Shown in pieces: positions 23,359 through 31,133 of a DNA stretch of 31,550 nt. Position 1 is the stretch's first letter, and each line of letters opens with the position of its first letter. The position numbers and the translations under genes are program-made. Source of the stretch: an uncultured Oscillospiraceae bacterium (GTDB lineage: Bacteria; Bacillota; Clostridia; Oscillospirales; Oscillospiraceae). Location of the stretch: contig CAKTOJ010000008.1 in NCBI GenBank assembly GCA_934589665.1, forward strand, positions 1-31,550, read 5' to 3'. The notes beneath the pieces are model-generated. The model was not told where the DNA came from, did no database searches, and saw nothing but the letters and a program-made list of their open reading frames with translations.

Positions 23359-26300
23359 ATGGCTGACATTCTGACCGCCGAGCAGCGCGCGGCGGTGGAA
23401 AACCGCGGGCGGAGCCTGCTGGTGTCCGCGGCGGCGGGCAGCGGCAAGACAAAGGTGCTCGTTGAGCGGCTGTTTTCCTATGTCGAAGGCGGTGAGGCAA
23501 ACCTTGACGATTTCCTCATCATTACTTACACCCGTGCCGCAGCGGCGGAGCTGCGCGGTAAGATTGCAAAGGTCCTCGGTGAAAAGCTGCAGGAAGATCC
23601 GACGAATGCACACCTTCAGCGTCAGATGCTGCGTGTATACCGCGCGGACATCAAAACGGTGGACGCCTTCTGCACGGCGCTGCTGCGGGAAAACTGCCAT
23701 CTGCTTCCGGAGGACGCGCGGGGACATGCGCTGCGGCCGGATTTCCGCGTGCTCGACGAGAGCGAGGCGCAGCTGCTGCGCGAGCGGGTGCTTGCGCGCA
23801 CACTGGACAGGTTTTATGAGAAAATGAGCACGGATACCGGCGCAGCGCTGCTGGCCGATACGCTCGGCGCGGGACGGGACGACCGTGCGCTCGGCGCGCT
23901 GGTGCTGGAGCTGCACGGAAAATTGCAGGCACAGCCTTACATGGACCGCTGGCTTGTGTCGCAGGAGCGGCTATGGAGCGAGCTGCCGCCGCGCGCCGAG
24001 GATACGGTCTACGGTGCACTGCTTCTGGCGATGGTGCGGCGCAAGGCGCTGCACTGTCAGGCGCTGCTGCGCAGCGCAGCAGAGGAAATGGGAGCGGACA
24101 GTGCGCTTGCGGACAAATACGCGCCGCTCTTCCTTGCCGTGGCCGGGCAGTTTGACCTGCTTGCCGGCGCGGCGCTGGAGGATTGGGACGCAGCGTCGGG
24201 CCGCCGCGTGGACTTCCCGCGCCTGACGGCGGTGCGCAAGTGCGAGGATGCGGCGCTCAAGGCGCGGATGCAGGGTGTGTGGAACAGCTGCAAGAAAACG
24301 GCGAAGAGCTTCGACGATGTGTTTTCCGTCACCTCGGCCGAGGCGATGGAGGATCTGCACGCCATGGCGCCTGCGATGCTGGCTCTGCTCAGACTGACAG
24401 CGGATTTTTCCCGCGCCTATCAGGAGGAAAAGCGGCGGCGCAACGCGGCAGACTTTTCCGATCAGGAGCATGAAGCCATCGGGCTGCTGCTCGGCGCGGA
24501 CGGTCGGCCGACCGACCTTGCGTTGACGGTCTCGCAGCGCTACCGCGAGATCATGGTGGACGAATATCAGGATACGAACGAGGTGCAGAACTGCATTTTC
24601 TCGGCGATCTCACAGGATGGAAAAAATCTCTTCACCGTTGGAGACGTCAAGCAGAGCATTTACCGTTTTCGCCTCGCCGACCCGCGCATTTTCCTCGACC
24701 ACTATCTGCGCTATCCGCCTGCGGCGGAAGCGGCGGAGGGCGAGAGCGCGAAGCTGCTGCTGAGCAGAAACTTCCGTTCGCGTGCCGCAGTGCTGGACGC
24801 GGCAAACTTCGTGTTCCGCAATGTCCTTTCCCGGGAAATGGGAGAGCTGGATTACGGCAACGACGAGGCGTTGCATGCAGGGGCGGCCTACCCGGAAAAT
24901 CCGGACTGCCGGACGGAATTTCACTTTGTTGAAATGTCCGCGCAGGATGACGATGCCGAAAAGCTCCGCGCGGCACGTGCGGAGGCCGATTTCACGGCGG
25001 ATTACATCCAGAAGCTCCTGACAGGCGAATTTGCTGTACAGGATGAGAAAACGCATCAACCGCGGTCTGTGCGGGAGGAGGATATCGTCATCCTCATGCG
25101 ATCTCCGCGCACGCGGCTGGAGGATTACCGCCGCGCACTGGAGGCGCGCGGGCTACACTGCGCCGCGGAGGGAGACGGCGGCTTTTTTGAGACAATGGAG
25201 GTCGCCGTGACCTTTGCGCTTTTGGAGATTCTGGATAACCCCAGACAGGACGTGCCTTTGATCTCTGTGCTCCGCTCGCCGCTCTTCGGCTTTACACCGG
25301 ACCGGCTGGCTCAGCTGCGCGCCAACACGCCGGGCGGCTGTTTTTATGATGCGCTGGCGGCAGACGGGGGAGAGGATGCCGTCAGGTTCCTCACACTTGT
25401 GCGCGAGCTGCGCGAGAGCGCACAGACACTCACACTGGCCGAGCTGGTCGCCGCGCTCTATGAGCGCTGCCGTATTCCTGCCATTTTCGGGGCTATGCGC
25501 GGCGGCGCGGCGCGGCGGGAGAACCTGCGGGCATTTTACTCCATGGCCGAGGATTTTGAGCGCGGCGGCGGACGGGGTCTGTTTGACTTTGTCCGGCATC
25601 TGCGTGAGCTGCTCGAGTCCGGCGAGCCGCCTGCGCCGCAGACGACACATGCCGTGCAGGGCGTGCGCATCATGAGCATCCACAAGTCCAAGGGACTTGA
25701 ATTTCCGGTCGTCATTCTTACAGATCTTGCGCGGCAGTTCAGCCGTATGGACTTCAAAAGCTCCGTGCTCGTTCATCCGGAGTACGGTCTGGGGCCGGTA
25801 TGCGTGGACACGGGACGTTCGATCAAATATCCCACCATTGCGCGCCTTGCGCTCGAACGCACGCTGCGCCGTGAGGCAAAGGCGGAAGAGCTGCGCGTGC
25901 TCTATGTCGCCATGACGCGCGCCAGGGAGAAGCTTGTTATGGTCTGTGCCCGCGCGGGTGCGGCAAAGCACCTTGCGGAGCTCTGCGCCGTGGCGTCATG
26001 CCCGGTGCGGCCTGAAACGGTGGAGGAGCAGCAGTGCATGGCCGACTGGATATTGCTGCCGCTGCTCTGCCGTGCGGAGGCCGGGCCGCTGCGCGAGTTG
26101 GCTGGTCTGGAAACGGAGCGCACAGCCGCAGACGATGCACCATGGCTCGTGGCACTCCACAACGGCTATGATTTTACGCCTGCCGGACGCGCGGCAGGGG
26201 AGACGGCAGAGATGGCGGCGCCTGAGCTGCCGGTCGATACAGCGGCGCTGGAATGGCGCTATCCATACGCATTGGAGACGACGCTCAGCGCCAAGCTGAC

Positions 26301-26928
26301 GGCGACACAGCTCAAGGGGCGCGCGCTGGACGATGAGATCGCGGAGAACGCACCGCTGCCGCCGCGTCTGCGCAGTTTGGCACGTCCGAAGTTTTTAGCG
26401 GGCGGGCAGGCGCTCACGCCTGCCGAGCGGGGCACAGCCATGCACGCGGCCCTGCAGTTCCTTGATTTTTCCATGCCGGCGGACAGGGATGCTGTCCGGC
26501 AGGCGGTCGCGGCGCTGGAGGCGCGCCGTCTGCTCACGCATGAGCAGGCGTTGGCCGTCGATGCCGATGCGTTGACGGACTTTTTGCAAAGTCCGCTCTG
26601 TGCGCGCATCCGGACGGGGAAGCATGTCGAACGGGAATACCGTTTTTCTCTGCTCCAGAGCGCGGAGACCTTTGTGCCGGGAGCGATGGCTGGGGATGAG
26701 ATATTGCTTCAGGGCGTGGTGGACTGCTTTTTTGAGGAGGATGGCGCGCTGGTCGTGGTGGATTTCAAGACCGACCGCACCGCGCCCGGTGCACTTGCAG
26801 AGCGCGCAGAGCACTACCGCGCCCAGCTGGACGCCTATTCTCTTGCGCTATCGCAGGTTATCGGCCTGCCGGTGAAGGAAAAGGTGCTGTATTTCCTCCG
26901 CTGCGGCAAAGCAGTCACATTGAATTGA
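23359..26928 (+). CDS. addA: ATP-dependent helicase/nuclease subunit A
   Basis: This 1189-residue UvrD/RecB-type helicase and nuclease translocates on DNA with AddB. Helicase motifs appear in order: motif I AAAGSGKT (24-31), ITYTRAAAAELRGKI, motif II MVDEYQDTN, motif III GDVKQSIYRFRLADP, motif V VQGVRIMSIHKSKGLEFP, and motif VI LRVLYVAMTRAREKL. The C-terminal nuclease has GTAMHAALQFLD and VVDFKTDR (Asp1135, Lys1137). The ATG at 23359 follows AAGGAGG; the open frame continues 93 codons upstream inside addB but is a shadow there. An acetyltransferase gene follows after 16 bases. Confidence 0.97.
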   Translation: MADILTAEQRAAVENRGRSLLVSAAAGSGKTKVLVERLFSYVEGGEANLDDFLIITYTRAAAAELRGKIAKVLGEKLQEDPTNAHLQRQMLRVYRADIKTVDAFCTALLRENCHLLPEDARGHALRPDFRVLDESEAQLLRERVLARTLDRFYEKMSTDTGAALLADTLGAGRDDRALGALVLELHGKLQAQPYMDRWLVSQERLWSELPPRAEDTVYGALLLAMVRRKALHCQALLRSAAEEMGADSALADKYAPLFLAVAGQFDLLAGAALEDWDAASGRRVDFPRLTAVRKCEDAALKARMQGVWNSCKKTAKSFDDVFSVTSAEAMEDLHAMAPAMLALLRLTADFSRAYQEEKRRRNAADFSDQEHEAIGLLLGADGRPTDLALTVSQRYREIMVDEYQDTNEVQNCIFSAISQDGKNLFTVGDVKQSIYRFRLADPRIFLDHYLRYPPAAEAAEGESAKLLLSRNFRSRAAVLDAANFVFRNVLSREMGELDYGNDEALHAGAAYPENPDCRTEFHFVEMSAQDDDAEKLRAARAEADFTADYIQKLLTGEFAVQDEKTHQPRSVREEDIVILMRSPRTRLEDYRRALEARGLHCAAEGDGGFFETMEVAVTFALLEILDNPRQDVPLISVLRSPLFGFTPDRLAQLRANTPGGCFYDALAADGGEDAVRFLTLVRELRESAQTLTLAELVAALYERCRIPAIFGAMRGGAARRENLRAFYSMAEDFERGGGRGLFDFVRHLRELLESGEPPAPQTTHAVQGVRIMSIHKSKGLEFPVVILTDLARQFSRMDFKSSVLVHPEYGLGPVCVDTGRSIKYPTIARLALERTLRREAKAEELRVLYVAMTRAREKLVMVCARAGAAKHLAELCAVASCPVRPETVEEQQCMADWILLPLLCRAEAGPLRELAGLETERTAADDAPWLVALHNGYDFTPAGRAAGETAEMAAPELPVDTAALEWRYPYALETTLSAKLTATQLKGRALDDEIAENAPLPPRLRSLARPKFLAGGQALTPAERGTAMHAALQFLDFSMPADRDAVRQAVAALEARRLLTHEQALAVDADALTDFLQSPLCARIRTGKHVEREYRFSLLQSAETFVPGAMAGDEILLQGVVDCFFEEDGALVVVDFKTDRTAPGALAERAEHYRAQLDAYSLALSQVIGLPVKEKVLYFLRCGKAVTLN

Positions 26929-26944
26929 AACAGAGGATGAAAGA

Positions 26945-27406
26945 ATGAAAGCAAACGAAGCAATGAAGCTGACGGTCAAGCACTTTGATGAGCTCACTGC
27001 ACAGGAGCTCTTTGCGATCTACAAGTTGCGCGTATCGGTTTTTGTTGTCGAGCAGAGCTGTCCCTATCAGGAGGTGGATGATGCCGACCGCGTGTCCTAT
27101 CACGTCTGGCTTGAGGATGAGGGAGGCATCGCGGCATATCTGCGTGTGATTCCCGCGGGTGTCAATTTCGAGGATGTGTCCATCGGCCGCGTGATCGCTG
27201 TGCGCCGCCGCTGCGGACTGGGGACAAGAATCGTGGAGGATGGCATCCGTGCCGCGCAGGAGAAGCTCAACGCACAGCGCATCACCATTGAGGCACAGAC
27301 CTATGCCCGCTCGCTGTACGAAAAGCTCGGCTTCCGCCGGACCTCCGAGGAATTTCTGGAGGATGGCATCCCGCATATCCGAATGTGCTGGGAAAAGAAA
27401 AAATAA
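26945..27406 (+). CDS. elaA: GNAT acetyltransferase, ElaA family
   Basis: This 153-residue protein matches ElaA: LFAIYKLRVSVFVVEQSCPYQEVDDAD near the N-terminus is the family signature. The acetyl-CoA loop is around RVIAVRRRCGLGTRIVEDGI, and ITIEAQTYARSLYEKLGF follows. It should transfer an acetyl group from acetyl-CoA; the acceptor is not established. ATG 26945 has AGAGGAT upstream; ATG 26963 is an alternative start. It follows addA by 16 bases and is probably co-transcribed. No terminator is seen after it. Confidence 0.9.
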   Translation: MKANEAMKLTVKHFDELTAQELFAIYKLRVSVFVVEQSCPYQEVDDADRVSYHVWLEDEGGIAAYLRVIPAGVNFEDVSIGRVIAVRRRCGLGTRIVEDGIRAAQEKLNAQRITIEAQTYARSLYEKLGFRRTSEEFLEDGIPHIRMCWEKKK

Positions 27407-27409
27407 TGC

Positions 27410-27438
27410 TTGCATTTTTGCAAAAAGCGTGATATTAT
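27410..27438 (+). promoter_or_regulatory. Promoter of rpmE
   Basis: TTGCAT (27410-27415), a 17-base spacer and TATTAT (27433-27438) with an extended -10 TG at 27430-27431. It closely resembles the rplS promoter, with the same -35 box and nearby TGCAAAAA(AA)GC. It begins 4 bases after the elaA stop codon. Confidence 0.72.
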
Positions 27439-27458
27439 CCTTTTTGGCTTTTTGAGGT

Positions 27459-27488
27459 TTTCCGCATTAAGCACACTCGGATCGGAAA
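27459..27488 (+). promoter_or_regulatory. rpmE leader hairpin, possible autoregulatory RNA
   Basis: TTTCCG (27459-27464) and CGGAAA (27483-27488) can pair around an 18-base loop, with the right arm touching the AGAGGTGA ribosome site of rpmE. Leader RNAs for L31 are known in Firmicutes. The match here is by position and structure only. Confidence 0.25.
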
Positions 27489-27504
27489 GAGGTGAACACG
27501 AGCA

Positions 27505-27708
27505 ATGAAGGAAGGAATCCATCCCAATTATCAGCAGACTACTATTACTTGCGCCTGCGGTAATGTGATTGAGACAGGTTCCACCAAGGCGAACATCAAG
27601 GTGGAAGTGTGCTCAAAGTGTCACCCCTACTTCACGGGCAAGCAGAAGCTGGTCGATACCGGCGGCCGCGTTGCCAAGTTCAACAAGAAGTTCGGTCTGG
27701 ACAAGTAA
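27505..27708 (+). CDS. rpmE: 50S ribosomal protein L31, zinc-binding form
   Basis: This 67-residue protein is a standard L31 that bridges the central protuberance of the 50S and the 30S head. [20 protein letters not shown] opens it. The four cysteines Cys16, Cys18, Cys36 and Cys39 (CAC and CSKCHPYF) show the zinc-binding type. The C-terminal [15 protein letters not shown] is conserved. The ATG follows AGAGGTGA. It is a single-gene unit with its own promoter and terminator. No Zur-type operator could be recognised. Confidence 0.97.
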   Translation: MKEGIHPNYQQTTITCACGNVIETGSTKANIKVEVCSKCHPYFTGKQKLVDTGGRVAKFNKKFGLDK

Positions 27709-27716
27709 GAACTGCG

Positions 27717-27750
27717 AAAGAGGTCTGCGGAAGCAGACCTCTTTTTCTTT
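27717..27750 (+). terminator. Terminator after rpmE
   Basis: AAGAGGTCTGC and GCAGACCTCTT are perfect complements around GGAA, followed by TTTCTTT. Its T tract overlaps the -35 box of the hflX promoter. Confidence 0.95.
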
Positions 27751-27776
27751 ACATTTTTCGTTCCCTTGCGTATACT
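27748..27776 (+). promoter_or_regulatory. Promoter of hflX
   Basis: TTTACA (27748-27753), a 17-base spacer and TATACT (27771-27776) are near consensus. The hflX start codon is 31 bases downstream of the -10. Confidence 0.72.
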
Positions 27777-27807
27777 GAAGGAAAGAAACGCAGAAAAGGT
27801 GATTCCT

Positions 27808-29118
27808 ATGGAAGAAAACAAACTCAAAACCGTGGAGCAGCCGCGCGACCGCGTGGTGCTTGTCGGTCTTTCCTCGCCGGTGCTCAAGGCGGACAGCGCG
27901 GACGAGGAGAGCATGGACGAGCTTGCCGCGCTCGTCGAGACCGCCGGCGCGGTGAGCGTTGCGACCGTGCTGCAAAACCTTCCGTCCCCGAATCCGCGCA
28001 GCTTCATCGGCGAGGGCAAGGTGGCGGAGATCAAGGAGCTTATCGGCTCGACCGAGGCGACGATGGCGATCTTCGACAACGACCTGTCGCCCTCGCAGAT
28101 GCGCGTGCTGACGGAGGATCTGGGCGTGCAGGTGCTCGACCGCAGCGGGCTGATCCTTGATATTTTTGCCCAGCGTGCCAAAACAAAGGAGGGCCGCTTG
28201 CAGGTCGAGCTGGCGCAGTACCAATATCTGCTGCCGCGCCTGATCGGTATGTGGACGCATCTGGAGCGTCAGGCGGGCACGAGCGGCAAGGGGCCCATCG
28301 GCTCCAAGGGCCCCGGCGAAACGCAGCTTGAGACCGACCGCCGCCACATCCACCGCAAGATCGACAAGCTCAAGGAGGATCTGGACGAGGTGCGCCGCGT
28401 GCGCGGCACGCAGCGCGAGCGCCGCATGAAAAACGAGATTCCGGTCGTGGCTATTGTCGGCTATACGAACGCGGGTAAATCGACGCTTTTGAACGCGCTC
28501 ACCGGCGCGGACATTCCGGCGAATGACCGTCTGTTCGATACGCTCGATACGACCACGCGTCTGCTGACCGTTTCCGACACGCTCGACGTTGTGATCTCCG
28601 ACACGGTCGGCTTCATCCGCAAGCTGCCGCATCAGCTTATCGACGCGTTCAAGGCGACGCTTGAGGAGCTGGAGTACGCCGACCTGCTGCTGCACGTCAT
28701 TGACATCTCCAACCCCGAGTGGATCGCGCAGGCGGAGATCGTCGATCAGCTCATTCACGATCTCGGCGCGGAGGGGATCCCCTGCATCCGCGTGTACAAC
28801 AAGTCCGACCTCTTCTACGGTGATATCCGCCCGCGCGGCGAGCGCACGGTGAACATCAGCGCCCGTACCGGCGAGGGCCTTGACGAGCTGCTGCGTGCGA
28901 TCGACGGCGAGCTGGACAAGGGTACGCGCCGCGTGACCATCCACCTGCCCTACGACAAGGGCGGCTGGCTGGACAGCCTCTACCGCGAGGCCAAGGTCGA
29001 GAGCGTAGAATACAGCGAAACGATCGACATTGTAGCGGTCTGCACGCCGCGTGTGCTCGGGCAGGTCAAGCAATACGTCGAGGGCTACACCGAGCCGAAG
29101 GAGGACTGGGAGGATTGA
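27808..29118 (+). CDS. hflX: Ribosome-splitting GTPase HflX
   Basis: This 436-residue GTPase binds 50S and splits stalled or hibernating ribosomes. The N-terminal HflX domain has NPRSFIGEGKVAEIKELI and LDRSGLILDIFAQRAKTKEGRLQ-like segments and the glycine-rich GKGPIGSKGPGETQLETDRR. The GTPase domain follows with G1 GYTNAGKS (about 218-225), G3 DTVGFIRKLP and G4 NKSD. The ATG at 27808 has AAGGTGA upstream; a TTG at 27766 in the same frame would lie in the promoter and is rejected. The following gene starts inside its stop codon. Confidence 0.96.
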   Translation: MEENKLKTVEQPRDRVVLVGLSSPVLKADSADEESMDELAALVETAGAVSVATVLQNLPSPNPRSFIGEGKVAEIKELIGSTEATMAIFDNDLSPSQMRVLTEDLGVQVLDRSGLILDIFAQRAKTKEGRLQVELAQYQYLLPRLIGMWTHLERQAGTSGKGPIGSKGPGETQLETDRRHIHRKIDKLKEDLDEVRRVRGTQRERRMKNEIPVVAIVGYTNAGKSTLLNALTGADIPANDRLFDTLDTTTRLLTVSDTLDVVISDTVGFIRKLPHQLIDAFKATLEELEYADLLLHVIDISNPEWIAQAEIVDQLIHDLGAEGIPCIRVYNKSDLFYGDIRPRGERTVNISARTGEGLDELLRAIDGELDKGTRRVTIHLPYDKGGWLDSLYREAKVESVEYSETIDIVAVCTPRVLGQVKQYVEGYTEPKEDWED

Positions 29119-29756
29119 GCACACCGGAGAGCTACTATGTCCCCGTGGATGCGGGCGAGGCAGAGTTTACGGAGAAGCGCTCCCGCTTTCTCGGCCATGT
29201 CCGCCGTGTGGAAACGGAGGCGGAGGCGCGCGTTTTTCTCGATGAGATGCGGAAGAAATATTATGACGCGCGCCACAACTGCTGGTGTTATGTGCTCCAT
29301 GACGGCGGTGTAGTGCGCTACGGCGACGACGGTGAGCCACAGGGCACAGCCGGACAGCCGATGCTCAACGTCTTTCAGCGCGAGGGTGTGGAAAACGTTG
29401 TCTGCGTGGTCACGCGCTATTTCGGCGGCGTGCTGCTCGGCGCGGGCGGACTGACGCGCGCATACGCGAAGTCGGCCAAGGACGCGCTGGACGCGGCGGG
29501 CAAGGCGAGGATGCGCCTGTGGTCCGCTGTGACAGTGGAGTGTCCCTATCCGATGCTCGAGCGTTTGAAGCTGCTCGCCGCCGCGCACGGCGGCACGGTC
29601 GAGGGGACGGACTTCGGTGCGGCGGTCAGTGTCCATATCCTGCTGCCGCAGGAGAATGCGGCGGGCTTCGATGCCGCGCTCACAGAGCTATCCGCGGGAA
29701 GTCTTTCCGCGCAGCGGGACGGTGAGCGCTTTCTGCCCGGCGCACGCGAGGCATAA
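29115..29756 (+). CDS. YigZ/IMPACT (UPF0029) family protein
   Basis: This 213-residue protein has the N-terminal UPF0029 domain (GEAEFTEKRSRFLGHV, DDGEPQGTAGQPML, VVTRYFGGVLLGAGGLTRAYAKS) and the C-terminal DUF1949 domain. Relatives of eukaryotic IMPACT bind near ribosomes or RNA, but the bacterial role is unclear. The only start that covers the conserved N-terminus is TTG 29115, overlapping the hflX stop as TTGA, with GGAGGA immediately before it; GTG 29145 is a later option. The overlap implies coupling with hflX. Confidence 0.88.
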   Translation: MSTPESYYVPVDAGEAEFTEKRSRFLGHVRRVETEAEARVFLDEMRKKYYDARHNCWCYVLHDGGVVRYGDDGEPQGTAGQPMLNVFQREGVENVVCVVTRYFGGVLLGAGGLTRAYAKSAKDALDAAGKARMRLWSAVTVECPYPMLERLKLLAAAHGGTVEGTDFGAAVSVHILLPQENAAGFDAALTELSAGSLSAQRDGERFLPGAREA

Positions 29757-29772
29757 TCGAAACTATCAGAAA

Positions 29773-29815
29773 AAAAGCAAGACCTGCTCACGGAGCAAGT
29801 CTTGCTTTTCTATTT
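29773..29815. terminator. Bidirectional terminator between convergent genes
   Basis: AAAAGCAAGACCTGCTC and GAGCAAGTCTTGCTTTT pair with one mismatch around ACG. T-rich sequence follows on the plus strand and a run of T on the minus strand. It serves the YigZ-like gene from the left and the radical SAM gene from the right. Confidence 0.92.
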
Positions 29816-29822
29816 TACCGCC

Positions 29823-30695
29823 TTACAGGCCCAGCTCAACGGCGCGGCGCAGCCGCACCTTGCCGTCGAGCGCGGCGTCGATGGTCTGGATGAGAGCATC
29901 GCGGTCGCGGTTGAGCGTGCCGCCGAGGGGAAGATAATTCGAGGCATGGTTCGAGCGGAACACACTGCCCTCAGAGTCAATGTGCTCAAGGAAGAGGCGT
30001 GTTTCCCGCATCAGCTCGGCGGGCCCCATCATCTGAAATTCGCCCGATTCGATCCAGTCATGCAGCGGCGTGCCGGAATAAACGCGCAGTGTCAGAAAGG
30101 CAATGAATTCCGGCTTCATGGCGCTCACGGCCTTGGCTGTATCGATGGCGTGGGCCTGCCAGTCGCCGTTGAGTCCCGCCATGCCGTTGATGGCCGTGAC
30201 GGAGATAGCGATGCCCGCCGCCTTGCAGCGCAAGGCATTTTCGACGGTTTCCGCCGCCGTAACGCCCTTGTTGAATTTCACGAGCAATTCCTCATTGCCG
30301 CTCTCAAGTCCGATATAGACGAGCGCAAGTCCGTGCTCGCGCAGCGTGCGCAGCTCCTCATCTGTTTTGCGTGCGATGGCCTTGGTTGTGGCGTAGGCCG
30401 CCACGCGCGTGCACTCGGGGAAATACTCGCGGATGAAGTCCAGCACCTCAAGCAGATAGTCCATCGGCAAAATGAGCGCGTCGCCGTCGGCAAGGAAGAT
30501 GCGCTCAATGCGCCGCTCATAGCTGCGCGCTTCGGCAAGGTCGCGCAGAACCTCTTCCACCGGACGGATGGAGAACTTTTTATCCTTGTACATGCTGCAG
30601 AACGCGCATTTGTTGTGGCTGCATCCGAGCGTGCACTGCACGATCAGGCTGTATGCCTCACTCGGCGGACGATAGACGGCTCCATAATAATGCAT
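29823..30695 (-). CDS. Radical SAM protein with CSHNKCAFC-type cluster motif
   Basis: This 290-residue protein has four early cysteines, Cys21, Cys25, Cys30 and Cys33 (CTLGCSHNKCAFCSMYK). The spacing differs from the standard C-x3-C-x2-C but matches a known group of stand-alone radical SAM proteins. Other core segments are RIFLADGDALILP, YATTKAI, LVYIGLESGNEELLVKFNKGV (glycine and SAM-binding strands) and TLRVYSGTPLHDWIESG. It should cleave S-adenosylmethionine to a 5'-deoxyadenosyl radical; the substrate is unknown. GGAGGAAG precedes the ATG. It is the third gene of the minus-strand unit, 19 bases after the thioesterase stop. Confidence 0.87.
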   Translation of the reverse strand: MHYYGAVYRPPSEAYSLIVQCTLGCSHNKCAFCSMYKDKKFSIRPVEEVLRDLAEARSYERRIERIFLADGDALILPMDYLLEVLDFIREYFPECTRVAAYATTKAIARKTDEELRTLREHGLALVYIGLESGNEELLVKFNKGVTAAETVENALRCKAAGIAISVTAINGMAGLNGDWQAHAIDTAKAVSAMKPEFIAFLTLRVYSGTPLHDWIESGEFQMMGPAELMRETRLFLEHIDSEGSVFRSNHASNYLPLGGTLNRDRDALIQTIDAALDGKVRLRRAVELGL

Positions 30696-30714
30696 GGGCT
30701 TCCTCCTTGTTTTC

Positions 30715-31107
30715 TCAGGCTTCCAGCTTGGCCTGGCACTTCTTCATGAAGCGCTCACAGTCGATGATGGCGCGCTCGTGCGTACCCTCGCCGATGAGAC
30801 CCTTGTTATCGTATGCCTCTACCTTGAAGGTATACATCTTGCCGTTTTCGGAAATGGCGATCAGCTCGGCCTTTGCCGTGATCTCCGCGCCGATGGGAGA
30901 GGGAGAGACATGACGGACGTTGAGCATCGTGCCGACGCTGCTCTTGCCCTCGGGCAGGTGCTCCTTCATGTAATAGTAGGCAGCAGCTTCCATCCAGCAC
31001 ACCATGAAGGGCGTGGCAAAGATATCCAGCCCGCCGGAGCCGAGTGCACCGGCGGTGATGTCCTTGGTGACGACATTTTTGTATTCGTAAGTATCTCCGA
31101 TCTGCAT
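30715..31107 (-). CDS. FlK-like hotdog-fold thioesterase
   Basis: This 130-residue protein has the hotdog thioesterase pattern LDIFATPFMVCWMEAAAYYYM, VGTMLNVRHVSPSP and IGEGTHERAIID. Thr32, Glu40 and His66 reproduce the spacing (8 and 26) of the catalytic Thr42, Glu50 and His76 of fluoroacetyl-CoA thioesterase FlK, so acyl-CoA hydrolysis is likely. The lid phenylalanine of FlK (Phe36) aligns with Gly26 by the same offset, so fluoroacetyl-CoA selectivity is not expected. The substrate is unknown. The ATG follows AGAAAGGAATC on the minus strand. It lies 26 bases after potD and is probably co-transcribed. Confidence 0.85.
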   Translation of the reverse strand: MQIGDTYEYKNVVTKDITAGALGSGGLDIFATPFMVCWMEAAAYYYMKEHLPEGKSSVGTMLNVRHVSPSPIGAEITAKAELIAISENGKMYTFKVEAYDNKGLIGEGTHERAIIDCERFMKKCQAKLEA

Positions 31108-31133
31108 GGGTTTGATTCCTTTCTCTTTTCTGA

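Noticed and set aside
21471..23447. A 658-codon open frame on the minus strand
   Set aside because: It is antisense to addB with shadow-type composition; addB has all its family motifs on the plus strand.
29802..30749. A 315-codon plus-strand frame
   Set aside because: It is antisense to the radical SAM gene, which has clear cysteine and SAM-binding motifs and a ribosome site.
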